Assembly (NCBI GenBank): GCA_036771835.1
Contig: DAIPGN010000001.1
Span: forward strand, 1 to 64,000
Source: UBA4877 sp002399285
GTDB lineage: Bacteria > Bacillota > Thermoanaerobacteria > Thermoanaerobacterales > UBA4877
DNA length: 64,000 bases
Reading direction: 5' to 3'
Below, one piece after another: positions 56,675 to 64,000 of the stretch (the stretch's first letter is position 1; the number at the start of each line of letters is the position of its first letter). The notes under the pieces were generated by a model. That model did no database searches, had not been told where the DNA came from, and saw nothing but the letters and a program-made list of their open reading frames with translations. The translations under genes and the position numbers were made by a program.

Positions 56675-58445
56675 AGTTTTAGGCGGTATGAAGCGCACTG
56701 ATATGTGTGGAGCTTTTTCATTGCAGGATGTTGGCAGAGAGGTCACTCTTATGGGATGGGTCAACAGACGGAGAAATTTAGGAAGTCTTATTTTTGCGGA
56801 TCTTAGGGACAGGACGGGTATAGTCCAGGTAGTGTTTAATGAGGAATTGGATAGAGATATATTTTTGCAGGCCGAAGAACTCAGAAATGAGTATGTCATT
56901 GCAGCTTCCGGTACGGTGGCAAAGAGGTCGCCGGATGCCGTGAATGATAAGCTCCCGACCGGACAGATCGAGATAAAGGTGGATAGATTAAAGATATTGA
57001 GCGCGGCCGATACCCCGCCCTTTCTGGTGGATGATAACTCCAAGGTTTCGGAAAGCATCAGGCTCAAATATAGGTATCTTGATCTTAGGAGGCCTTCTCT
57101 GCAGAGAAATTTGATAATAAGGCATAAAATTGCTAAGGTCGTGCGGGATTTTCTCAACGATAACGGCTTTCTCGAAATAGAGACTCCGATGCTGGTCAAA
57201 AGTACGCCCGGCGGTGCCAGAGACTATTTGGTTCCCAGCCGCGTGCAACCGGGTAAATTTTTTGCCCTGCCGCAGTCGCCTCAGATATTCAAACAACTTC
57301 TGATGATATCGGGATTTGATAAATACTACCAGATAGCACGATGCTTCAGGGATGAAGACCTGAGATCGGACAGGCAGCCCGAGTTCACACAGATAGATAT
57401 CGAGATGTCCTTTGTGGATATAGATGATGTGCTGAGTATCAACGAGAAACTGATAGCCGATATCTTTAGGAAAATAATGGGTATTGAACTCAGCCTGCCT
57501 TTAAAGAGGATGAGCTATGACGAGGCCATGAACCGATATGGATCGGATAAGCCGGATGTCAGGTTCGGACTGGAGCTTACGGAGCTCTCTGATGTTTTAA
57601 AGGACTCGTCGTTCAATGCGTTTAAGGAAGCGGCGGAAAGCGGAGGGTGTATAAAGGCCATCAATGCTAAAGGATGCGCGGGTTTTGCGAGGAAAGAGAT
57701 AGACGGCCTGGCCGAAACTGCAAAAAGTTATGGGGCCAAAGGCCTGCTGTGGATAACCTACACAGGCGAGGGCGAAATAAAGTCATCGCTGCTGAAGTAT
57801 CTGACCGATGATGAATTGAAGGGGATATTAAGCAGCGTATCTGCGCAGCCCGGCGACCTCATCCTGATCGCGGCGGGGAAGTTTGACACGACCTGTGAAG
57901 CTATGGGACATGTCAGATTGGATCTTGGCAACAAACTCAATTTGATAGACCAAGACCGGTACGAGCTCCTCTGGATCGTGGATTTTCCTCTGCTGGAGTG
58001 GAGCGAGGAGGAGAATAAGTATGTTGCCAAACACCATCCGTTTACGGCGCCCAAGGATGAGGATATACCGCTGCTGGATACCGATCCTAGCAAGGTCAGG
58101 GCTAAAGCCTACGACATAGTTTTGAACGGAACGGAACTGGGGGGAGGCAGTATCAGGATACACACTCAGGAGATGCAGAAGAAAATTTTTGACGTGCTTG
58201 GATTTTCTGATGAATATGCCAAAAATATGTTTGGCTTCTTTCTCGAAGCATTTAGGTATGGCGTTCCGCCGCACGGAGGCATTGCCTATGGTTTTGACAG
58301 GATGGTCATGCTGTTCACCGACAGTGATATAAAGGACGTCATAGCATTCCCAAAGACGCAAAATGCATCATGCCTGATGAGCGGAGCGCCCTCCGAGGTG
58401 GACTCAAATCAGCTGAGAGAGCTCCATATTAAGATGGATAACTGA
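56667..58445 (+). CDS. aspS: Aspartyl-tRNA synthetase
   Basis: A 592-residue class II synthetase: an N-terminal OB fold (VTLMGWVNRRRNLGSLIFADLRDRTG), the catalytic core with QSPQIFKQLLMISGFDKYYQIARCFRDEDLR, a GAD insertion domain (about 290-400), and motif 3 (AFRYGVPPHGGIAYGFDRMVML). Length is the bacterial type. Without a GatCAB clue in the window, discriminating or non-discriminating use for Asn cannot be decided. It overlaps hisS by 8 bases. The next gene downstream is a 6S RNA candidate. Confidence 0.96.
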   Translation: MTEVLGGMKRTDMCGAFSLQDVGREVTLMGWVNRRRNLGSLIFADLRDRTGIVQVVFNEELDRDIFLQAEELRNEYVIAASGTVAKRSPDAVNDKLPTGQIEIKVDRLKILSAADTPPFLVDDNSKVSESIRLKYRYLDLRRPSLQRNLIIRHKIAKVVRDFLNDNGFLEIETPMLVKSTPGGARDYLVPSRVQPGKFFALPQSPQIFKQLLMISGFDKYYQIARCFRDEDLRSDRQPEFTQIDIEMSFVDIDDVLSINEKLIADIFRKIMGIELSLPLKRMSYDEAMNRYGSDKPDVRFGLELTELSDVLKDSSFNAFKEAAESGGCIKAINAKGCAGFARKEIDGLAETAKSYGAKGLLWITYTGEGEIKSSLLKYLTDDELKGILSSVSAQPGDLILIAAGKFDTTCEAMGHVRLDLGNKLNLIDQDRYELLWIVDFPLLEWSEEENKYVAKHHPFTAPKDEDIPLLDTDPSKVRAKAYDIVLNGTELGGGSIRIHTQEMQKKIFDVLGFSDEYAKNMFGFFLEAFRYGVPPHGGIAYGFDRMVMLFTDSDIKDVIAFPKTQNASCLMSGAPSEVDSNQLRELHIKMDN

Positions 58446-58515
58446 AGCCTCCGACGTTCGTCGATTTTTGGCATGGAATCACAGACCTGGAATAAATAAA
58501 AGGAAACCTTTTCCC

Positions 58516-58544
58516 TTGAAATGGACGATAAAATGTGCTATCAT
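58516..58544 (+). promoter_or_regulatory. Promoter of the 6S RNA candidate
   Basis: TTGAAA (58516-58521), a 17-base spacer and TATCAT (58539-58544), giving a start near 58551. Confidence 0.65.
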
Positions 58545-58550
58545 ATATTT

Positions 58551-58741
58551 TGAAGGAAAACCCTGCAGTGATCGGGAGTTAGGTGAGATATTGGGCCAAC
58601 ACCAATATTAGGGGCCCGGGCTCTGGCTGTTCAAACATATGCCTCCTATGAGTGGAAATGTGCGGCAGTCAGGAGGGCACCCGCCTGTTCGAGAACAGGT
58701 TCAACAACCGCCTGATGAGCGACACCGTGGGGAGTTTTTTT
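58551..58741 (+). ncRNA. ssrS: 6S RNA (candidate)
   Basis: About 190 bases of non-coding, highly paired sequence follow their own promoter and end in a T run (58735-58741). The ends pair imperfectly (AAAACCCTGCAGTG with CACCGTGGGGAGTTTT). Side hairpins include ATATTGG/CCAATATT and CCTGTTC/GAACAGG around a bubble-like centre with GCCTCCT/AGGAGGGC. The size, terminal closing stem and position after aspS match Firmicute 6S-1 RNA, which lies near aspS in Bacillus. 6S RNA binds the housekeeping RNA polymerase. Identity is by structure and synteny, not by alignment. Confidence 0.7.
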
Positions 58742-58742
58742 A

Positions 58743-58796
58743 TTGACTTTACGCACCGGTTAACATATAATTCATGTAAATACCCATATGGGGTAT
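58743..58796 (+). promoter_or_regulatory. Promoter and CsoR-type operator
   Basis: TTGACT (58743-58748), 17 bases, then a perfect TATAAT (58766-58771). The dyad ATACCC-ATATG-GGGTAT (58780-58796) sits just past the expected transcription start. It closely resembles the CsoR operator of Bacillus copZA (C-run/G-run with AT flanks). It implies autorepression of the following csoR-like gene. Confidence 0.82.
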
Positions 58797-58810
58797 TGGG
58801 GGTGAATAAA

Positions 58811-59119
58811 TTGAAAGAAGCAGAGCACTGTAACTGCGATAATAACACCTATTCATATGAGGATAAAAAAGACGACCTTCTGAGGAGATTGAGCAAGATA
58901 GAAGGCCAGGTAAAAGGCATACAGAACATGATAAAGGATGATAAGTACTGTGTCGATGTTTTGGTACAGGTGGCGGCGGCTGAGTCGGCACTGAAAAAAG
59001 TCGGAGCCATTTTACTGAAGAGTCATGCGGCAGGCTGTGTCAAAAACGCATTGAACACCGATAAGCAGGATGAAATGTTGGATGAGCTTGTCGATACCGT
59101 CCTTAAGTTTATGAAATGA
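58811..59119 (+). CDS. csoR: CsoR-type copper-sensing repressor
   Basis: A 102-residue DUF156 repressor. An N-terminal extension KEAEHCNCDNNTYSYED precedes the helical core LLRRLSKIEGQVKGIQNMI. Metal ligands are Cys in DDKYCVDVL and the His/Cys pair in LKSHAAGCV. TTG 58811 has GGGGGTGA 6 bases upstream and lies just past the operator; longer in-frame translation would run back through the 6S RNA candidate and is rejected. The extra CNC near the N-terminus is unusual. The target beyond itself is probably the RseC-like gene that follows. Confidence 0.85.
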   Translation: MKEAEHCNCDNNTYSYEDKKDDLLRRLSKIEGQVKGIQNMIKDDKYCVDVLVQVAAAESALKKVGAILLKSHAAGCVKNALNTDKQDEMLDELVDTVLKFMK

Positions 59120-59129
59120 GGTGAATGGC

Positions 59130-59552
59130 ATGCTGGAAAAGGCAAGAGTAACCGCTACGCATGACAATATGGCAAGGATAATGGTGCTGAGGAGCGAAAT
59201 GTGCGGCACTTGCGACGCATGCCCGGTAAGCAAGGGCGAGGAATTTTACATGGAGGTCTATAACGAAGCGGGGGCCAAAGAGGGAGACGACGTTGAAGTA
59301 GAAATGGAGAACAATAATTTTTTAAACGCATCCTTGATCGTCTACGGGATACCTCTGCTGGCTTTGATTTTGGGAATTCTTTTGGGCTATTTTGCTTATC
59401 CGGTACTCGGTTTGGGCAAACCAAATGAGATCGTGACCGTACTTACGGGTTTTATTTTCACCGCGGTTTCATATATGCTGATACGTCATTTTGAACCGCA
59501 TTTTAAAGAAAACGATAGATTTAAACCTGTTATAAAGCATATAGTTAAATAG
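59130..59552 (+). CDS. RseC/MucC-like positive regulator/SoxR-reducing protein
   Basis: A 140-residue protein with an N-terminal cytosolic domain holding the Cys cluster SEMCGTCDACPVSKG and two membrane helices (ASLIVYGIPLLALILGILLGYF, VTVLTGFIFTAVSYMLI). This is the RseC/MucC architecture; family members work in SoxR reduction complexes and often sit with Rnf complex genes. The Cys cluster may bind a metal or cluster. It follows the csoR gene by 10 bases, so copper or redox stress may induce it. No rnf gene is in the window. Confidence 0.85.
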   Translation: MLEKARVTATHDNMARIMVLRSEMCGTCDACPVSKGEEFYMEVYNEAGAKEGDDVEVEMENNNFLNASLIVYGIPLLALILGILLGYFAYPVLGLGKPNEIVTVLTGFIFTAVSYMLIRHFEPHFKENDRFKPVIKHIVK

Positions 59553-59573
59553 CGCCTGTGCGCTATTTTTTTA
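59551..59573 (+). terminator. Terminator after the RseC-like gene
   Basis: AGCGC pairs with GCGCT around a 4-base loop, then a T run. It overlaps the stop codon. Confidence 0.82.
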
Positions 59574-59602
59574 TTGACAATAATATTATATGAGGGATAA
59601 TT
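59574..59602 (+). promoter_or_regulatory. Promoter of the DUF3048 gene
   Basis: TTGACA (59574-59579) with GATAAT (59596-59601) at 16-base spacing, directly following the terminator. Confidence 0.6.
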
Positions 59603-59659
59603 TATCATAGTAAATTAATTTTCCAGCATCTTATTCTTATTATGGAGGTAATTACATAT

Positions 59660-60658
59660 ATGAAAAGAACGCTCTTTCTCCTTTTGGCTATAGTCATGCT
59701 TGTTTCAGGATGCGGTTTCGGAGGCGGAAAAAAGGATGGATCTCGGGACAATACTCCTGCAAAGACGGAAGATCTGTCAAAAAGTGAAGCTAATAAAGAG
59801 TTTGCTTCCAAGACTACCGGAATATCTGACAGTGAGCCCGGAGATCGGCTTTTTGCGGTGATCGTAGAAAATACGCCGGCGGCCAGGCCGCAATCCGGCC
59901 TGATTGATGCGGATATTGTTTATGAAGCGTTGGCGGAGGGCGGCATAACCCGTTTTCTTGCATTGTATAATAATGAATATCCCGACACGGTGGGCCCCGT
60001 CAGGAGCGCCAGGCCTTATTTTGTACAGCTCACAAAAGGATGGGGTGCCGAATTTGTGCACGTTGGAGGTTCAACCCAGGCCTATGATGAAATCAGGAAA
60101 CTTAAGTTGGGCGACTATGACGCCATGCATATTGATAGGCCCTTCTTTAAGGACAAGAGCAGGAAGGCGCCGCATGCCACGTATATTTCACTGAAAGATC
60201 TTGAAAAAATGAAAAGCGTATCGGACGGATACAATTATCAGTTGGCATTCAATAAGGGCGGGAACGCTATGGAGGTGTCTTCCGTAGAGGTGCCGTACAA
60301 CAATAGTTTTGATATAAAGTATACATATGATGATAAAGACGGTCATTACATGAGGTGTATAGACGGCAAACCGCATACCGACAGAGAGAGCGGCAAACAG
60401 CTATATGCCGACAATATAATCATTGAGTTTCACAAGCACAGGACCTTAGATGACGAAGGCAGGCTGGAGATAACCATGGCCGGTGAAGGCGATGCGGTGA
60501 TAGTAAGCGGCGGCCGGGAGATAAATTGCCGGTGGAAGAGGACGGGGAATTCATCTCCGGTCAAGTACGTTGATGATAACGGTGAGGATATCATGTTGAA
60601 TCCGGGTAAAACATGGATCAATATTGTACCTGCCGGACTCGGCATAAATATAGAATAG
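59660..60658 (+). CDS. DUF3048 (YerB-like) lipoprotein
   Basis: A 332-residue lipoprotein with a lipobox (LVSGCGFGG) after a short signal peptide and a Lys/Ser-rich linker, then a DUF3048 domain in two parts (FAVIVENTPAARPQSGLIDADIVYEALAEGGITRFLALY, and the later ...NPGKTWINIVP, described in segments). The domain is common in Firmicutes, as in YerB of Bacillus, and has no established function; it may bind an extracytoplasmic ligand. ATG 59660 is preferred over 59642, which overlaps the GGAGG site. Confidence 0.86.
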   Translation: MKRTLFLLLAIVMLVSGCGFGGGKKDGSRDNTPAKTEDLSKSEANKEFASKTTGISDSEPGDRLFAVIVENTPAARPQSGLIDADIVYEALAEGGITRFLALYNNEYPDTVGPVRSARPYFVQLTKGWGAEFVHVGGSTQAYDEIRKLKLGDYDAMHIDRPFFKDKSRKAPHATYISLKDLEKMKSVSDGYNYQLAFNKGGNAMEVSSVEVPYNNSFDIKYTYDDKDGHYMRCIDGKPHTDRESGKQLYADNIIIEFHKHRTLDDEGRLEITMAGEGDAVIVSGGREINCRWKRTGNSSPVKYVDDNGEDIMLNPGKTWINIVPAGLGINIE

Positions 60659-60712
60659 AGAAAGACAGCGCATTGTAGGACATTTATAAAAAAAATCCAA
60701 GGGGATGATCAT

Positions 60713-62035
60713 ATGGATCTCTTTGAGTATTCGAGACAAAAAAATGCAAAGGATTCAATACCTCTGGCTATGCGGGTGAGGCCCCAGAGCATTGATGAGT
60801 TTGTCGGACAGGAACATATACTGGGTAAGGGCAAGGTATTAAGACGGGCCATTGAAGCGGACAGGCTGACCTCGCTCATACTGTACGGACCTCCCGGTAC
60901 GGGAAAGACCACGATCGCCCATATAATATCAAATACCACCCAGTCGCATTTTGAAAGGATAAATGCCGTGACGTCGGGCGTTGCCGATGTGAAGAAGGCC
61001 ATACAGGAGGCTGCGGACAGGCTGGGCATGTATAATAAAAAGACTATCGTGTTTATCGACGAGATACACCGTTTCAATAAAGCACAGCAGGATGCTCTTC
61101 TGCCGGCGGTAGAAGACGGTACCATAATATTGATAGGAGCAACCACTGAAAACCCGTATTTTGAGGTCAACAGCGCTCTTGTATCCCGTTCCCTTGTAGT
61201 GGAGCTTAAAAAGCTTACCGACGATGACATAGCCAAGATAATAGTGAATGCCGTGAGCGATAAACAAAAGGGACTCGGAATCTCAGATATAGACATGGAT
61301 GACGATGCGATAAAATACTTGGCACATATAGCCGACGGCGATGCCCGGGTGGCCATTAATGCCTTGGAACTGGCCTATCTTACCACTACGCCTGATAAAG
61401 ACGGCGCTATACACATAGACAGAGCCACCATTGCCGATTCCGCACAGCACAAGATATTGAAGTATGATAAAAAGGGAGATAACCACTACGATGTTATTTC
61501 CGCATTTATCAAGAGCATGCGTGGTTCTGATCCCGATGCCGTCCTGTATTGGCTGGCGAGGATGATCGAAGCTGGAGAGGACCCCAAGTTTATAGCGAGA
61601 AGAATCATGATATGTGCCTCCGAGGATGTGGGAAATGCAGATCCGAGGGCTATTATGGTGGCGACGGCGGCATCTCTTGCGGTAGAGAGGATAGGCATGC
61701 CCGAGGGCAGGATCATACTGGCACAGGCAGCTATTTATGTAGCCTGCGCTCCCAAAAGCAATTCAACCATAATGGGTATCGATGCTGCAAGCGCAGATGT
61801 AAAGTCCATGCCGAGCGGAGAGGTGCCGGCCCATTTAAAAGACGCTCATTATGACGGCGCCGGCAAACTGGGACACGGCGTCGGCTATAAGTATGCCCAT
61901 GATTTTCCCAATCATTATGTAAAACAACAGTATCTGCCCGAAGGATTCGAAGATAAACAATATTATGTGCCCACTGAGCAGGGGTACGAGGCAAAAATAA
62001 AGCAATGGCTTGAATTTCTGAAGTCGGCTTATTGA
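60713..62035 (+). CDS. rarA: Replication-associated recombination protein A (RarA/MgsA)
   Basis: A 440-residue AAA+ ATPase related to clamp loaders that acts at stalled replication forks. It has an N-terminal PLAMRVRPQSIDEFVGQEH, Walker A YGPPGTGKTTIAHII, Walker B VFIDEIHRFNKAQQDALLP, ATTENPYFEVNSALVSRS sensor 1, and a C-terminal tetramerisation domain (YDVISAFIKSMRGSDPDAVLYWLARMIEAG). The length matches RarA. ATG 60713 lies behind CAAGGGGATG. The Rrf2-cysteine desulfurase genes follow 75 bases downstream. Confidence 0.95.
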   Translation: MDLFEYSRQKNAKDSIPLAMRVRPQSIDEFVGQEHILGKGKVLRRAIEADRLTSLILYGPPGTGKTTIAHIISNTTQSHFERINAVTSGVADVKKAIQEAADRLGMYNKKTIVFIDEIHRFNKAQQDALLPAVEDGTIILIGATTENPYFEVNSALVSRSLVVELKKLTDDDIAKIIVNAVSDKQKGLGISDIDMDDDAIKYLAHIADGDARVAINALELAYLTTTPDKDGAIHIDRATIADSAQHKILKYDKKGDNHYDVISAFIKSMRGSDPDAVLYWLARMIEAGEDPKFIARRIMICASEDVGNADPRAIMVATAASLAVERIGMPEGRIILAQAAIYVACAPKSNSTIMGIDAASADVKSMPSGEVPAHLKDAHYDGAGKLGHGVGYKYAHDFPNHYVKQQYLPEGFEDKQYYVPTEQGYEAKIKQWLEFLKSAY

Positions 62036-62110
62036 CTATGCCGTATATATATGTTATCGTTTATTTATAATTCCGAGTAAATTAGTAGGCATTGAAGGGG
62101 TGATGTTTAG

Positions 62111-62560
62111 ATGAGATTATCTACAAAGGGTCAGTATGGTCTGAGAGCAATGTTTGAGCTGGCGGTAAATTACGGGGAAGGGCCTATTCCATTGAAGATA
62201 ATTGCCGACAGGCAATTTATATCTGAGCATTACCTTGAACAGCTTGTTGCTACCATGCGGAAGGCCGGATTGGTCAGAAGTACCCGGGGCGCGCAGGGCG
62301 GATATGCACTTTCACGGCCGCCGGGGGAGATCACGGTAGGTCAGGTGATAAGGGTTTTGGAGGGACCGCTGGCTCCCGTAGAGTGTGCGATCGACAATGA
62401 GGAACCCATATGTGACAGGTCGGGGTACTGCCCCACCAGGATAATATGGATAAAAATGAGGGACAGTATAAATCAGGTGGTGGATTCCATCACACTGAAG
62501 GACATGGTCGATGATTTCAGGAAGATGCATCCCGACAAGTCCTACATGTACGAAATATGA
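62111..62560 (+). CDS. Rrf2-family transcriptional regulator (IscR-like)
   Basis: A 149-residue winged-helix regulator (STKGQYGLRAMFELAVNYG, RSTRGAQGGYALSRPPGEIT). Three Cys at 92, 101 and 107 (ECAIDN...ICDRSGYC) match the spacing of the Fe-S ligands of IscR, so it may sense cellular iron-sulfur status, unlike Cys-less CymR. It precedes a cysteine desulfurase and MnmA and is probably the operon's own regulator. ATG 62111 follows AGGGGTGATG. Confidence 0.9.
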   Translation: MRLSTKGQYGLRAMFELAVNYGEGPIPLKIIADRQFISEHYLEQLVATMRKAGLVRSTRGAQGGYALSRPPGEITVGQVIRVLEGPLAPVECAIDNEEPICDRSGYCPTRIIWIKMRDSINQVVDSITLKDMVDDFRKMHPDKSYMYEI

Positions 62561-62579
62561 CAAGTAGTGGGGTATAGCG

Positions 62580-63716
62580 ATGATTTATCTTGACAATGCG
62601 GCGACTACAAGGTTGGCGCCCGAGGTTTTAAAGGAAATGCTTCCATATTACGAAGAATACTATGGAAATCCATCCAGTATATACTACTTTTCCGCATCAT
62701 GCAGGGATGCCTTGGATAATGCCAGGCAGAGGGTGGCTAAGGCGATAGCGGCCAGGCCTTCGGAAATATTTTTTACCGGCGGCGGTAGCGAATCCGATAA
62801 CTGGGCCCTTGAAGGCATCGCATCGGCAGCGAAAGGGAAGGGAAACCATGTCATAACCACATCCATAGAGCACCATGCCGTTCTCAATACGGCGCGATAT
62901 TTGGAGAACATGGGGTACAGGATCACCTATGTTCCCGTCGACAGGAATGGCATGGTCGATCCCGGGGACATAAAAAAAGCCATAACCAAGGATACCATCC
63001 TCATTTCCGTGATGTATGCGAATAATGAGGTGGGTACTTTGCAGCCCATAAGGGAAATAGGCAGCATCGCCAGGGATAACGGGATATATTTGCACACTGA
63101 TGCGGTACAGGCTGCGGGCCATATACCGATAGACGTAAATAACGATATGGTGGATCTTTTATCTATGTCCGCACATAAGTTCAATGGTCCCAAAGGAGTG
63201 GGTGCTCTTTATATCAGAGAGGGCGTGGACATACATCCCCTCATACACGGCGGCGCCCAGGAGAGAAACCGCAGGGCGGGGACAGAGAATGTGCCGGGCA
63301 TAGTGGGTATGGGCCGCGCCATAGAAACTGCGGCGGAAAGATCATGCGAAGAGAACGCAAGGATAACACATATGAGGGATGTAATGACGGATAAAATTTT
63401 TTCCTCAATAACGGATGTCAGACTAAACGGACATCCCGACAAAAGGCTGCCGGGAATAATAAACATTGAAATAGACGGGGTAAGCGGAGATACTCTTCTG
63501 ATGAATCTGGATATGGCGGGCATATATGTCTCCAGCGGCTCGGCCTGTACCTCAGGCTCGCCGGAACCTTCCCACGTTCTTTTGGCGATGGGCAAAACTG
63601 AAGAAGAGGCCAGATCCTCCGTCAGGATCTCCATAGGCAGATACAACACTGAGGAGGAGATTGGCATAGCCGTGCTGGAACTTGCCCAAATCGTATCAAG
63701 ACTTAGAAACATATGA
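62580..63716 (+). CDS. Cysteine desulfurase (NifS/IscS)
   Basis: A 378-residue PLP enzyme that releases sulfur from cysteine as a persulfide. It shows YLDNAATTRLAPEVLKEM, SIEHHAVLNTARYLE, the HTDAVQAAGHIPIDV region, the PLP Lys in MSAHKFNGPKGVGALY, and the catalytic Cys in the flexible SSGSACTSGSPEPSHVL loop (group I). Partners are Fe-S scaffolds or tRNA-thiolating enzymes. mnmA, a tRNA 2-thiouridylase, comes 67 bases later, so sulfur delivery to MnmA is likely. No nifU/iscU lies between them. Confidence 0.93.
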   Translation: MIYLDNAATTRLAPEVLKEMLPYYEEYYGNPSSIYYFSASCRDALDNARQRVAKAIAARPSEIFFTGGGSESDNWALEGIASAAKGKGNHVITTSIEHHAVLNTARYLENMGYRITYVPVDRNGMVDPGDIKKAITKDTILISVMYANNEVGTLQPIREIGSIARDNGIYLHTDAVQAAGHIPIDVNNDMVDLLSMSAHKFNGPKGVGALYIREGVDIHPLIHGGAQERNRRAGTENVPGIVGMGRAIETAAERSCEENARITHMRDVMTDKIFSSITDVRLNGHPDKRLPGIINIEIDGVSGDTLLMNLDMAGIYVSSGSACTSGSPEPSHVLLAMGKTEEEARSSVRISIGRYNTEEEIGIAVLELAQIVSRLRNI

Positions 63717-63783
63717 TAACAACGCGATTTTATGTTAAAGATATTTATTATGGGATGATTATACGGGAATCTAGAGGTGGCAA

Positions 63784-64000
63784 ATGAACAAGAAACGGGT
63801 TTTGCTTGGCATGAGCGGAGGAGTGGACAGCTCCGTGGCCGCTTATCTTTTAAAGGAACAGGGATATGAGGTAATAGGCGTGACGATGCAGGTGTGGCCC
63901 GACATGCCTGACGAGAGAATAGAGAGGGAGGGGGGCTGCTGTTCGCTCTCCGCTGCGGAAGATGCCAGGAGAGTGGCATCTTCGCTTGGCATCAGGCATT
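63784..64000 (+). CDS. mnmA: tRNA-specific 2-thiouridylase MnmA (partial, runs off right edge)
   Basis: The first 72 residues of MnmA are present. They begin NKKRVLLGMSGGVDSSVAAYLL, which includes the PP-loop SGGVDSS that activates uridine-34 of tRNA with ATP, followed by EQGYEVIGVTMQVWP and GGCCSLSAAEDARRVA. MnmA adds sulfur to wobble uridine in tRNA for Lys, Glu and Gln. ATG 63784 follows TAGAGGTGG. The C-terminal two thirds, including the catalytic Cys pair, lie outside the window. Confidence 0.93.
   Translation, partial: MNKKRVLLGMSGGVDSSVAAYLLKEQGYEVIGVTMQVWPDMPDERIEREGGCCSLSAAEDARRVASSLGIRH

Noticed and set aside
58652..58810. N-terminal extension of the csoR-like gene
   Set aside because: It would translate the 6S RNA candidate, promoter and operator. 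The TTG at 58811 has a proper ribosome site.
63209..63979. 256-codon frame antisense to the cysteine desulfurase and mnmA genes
   Set aside because: It is a shadow of two strongly supported genes on the other strand; its composition is Ser/Pro/Leu-rich noise.
1..64000. CRISPR arrays, tRNA or rRNA genes, insertion sequences and prophage genes
   Set aside because: I looked for regularly spaced repeats, cloverleaf-type sequences with a T-loop and transposase or integrase proteins, and saw none.

Overview
The window looks like chromosomal DNA of an anaerobic, endospore-forming member of the Clostridia. The basis is the gene set: a PerR/rubredoxin/rubrerythrin peroxide-defence cluster, spore genes (CotF-type coat protein, SpoIID, BofC-like), a SCIFF peptide with its radical-SAM maturase, a T-box leader, Rrf2 plus cysteine desulfurase, and the order ruvCAB-spoIID-queA-tgt-yajC-scfAB-secDF-apt-relA-dtd-hisS-aspS. 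Genus cannot be fixed from the sequence. Most genes are on the + strand. I see no tRNA, rRNA, CRISPR array, transposase or phage gene.

Layout. 1-5.3 kb: tail of an unknown gene, then perR, a two-rubredoxin protein and a ferredoxin-rubrerythrin fusion, facing feoAB. 5.3-9.6 kb: an accessory stretch of a P-loop kinase, three GNAT acetyltransferases, an alpha/beta hydrolase and a diguanylate cyclase. 9.7-16.4 kb: a vanG-type glycopeptide-resistance cluster (vanR, vanS, a GNAT, a vanY-like protein, vanW, vanG, vanXY) that ends in a strong terminator and has no vanT serine racemase. 16.4-24.9 kb: deoD, a CsoR-type regulator, thioredoxin, a probable selenocysteine-containing DUF1858 protein, glnA with an ANTAR regulator, ApbE and NusG-II proteins, an orphan solute-binding lipoprotein and a MocR regulator. 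24.9-36.8 kb: spore coat genes, an M55 aminopeptidase, a PLP decarboxylase, small Cys-rich proteins, TauE-like half permeases, cysK, nadE, yebC and cheW. 36.9-64 kb: a dense housekeeping block.

The most notable observation is at 18580-18795. A 71-codon frame encodes a DUF1858-type protein in which the second Cys of the C-x-x-C motif is a TGA codon. That TGA is followed at bacterial-SECIS spacing by a stem-loop with a G-rich apical loop. It is too short and too interrupted for ordinary gene calling.

Other points of interest are: three TAAG boxes phased at 11 bp upstream of both vanR and vanY; a VanY-like protein whose SxxK and SxN motifs are altered; an internal Shine-Dalgarno that could give free rubrerythrin from the fusion gene; a terminator between the SCIFF peptide and its maturase; a glnA leader terminator next to an ANTAR gene; a dispersed structured repeat family; and a 6S RNA candidate after aspS.
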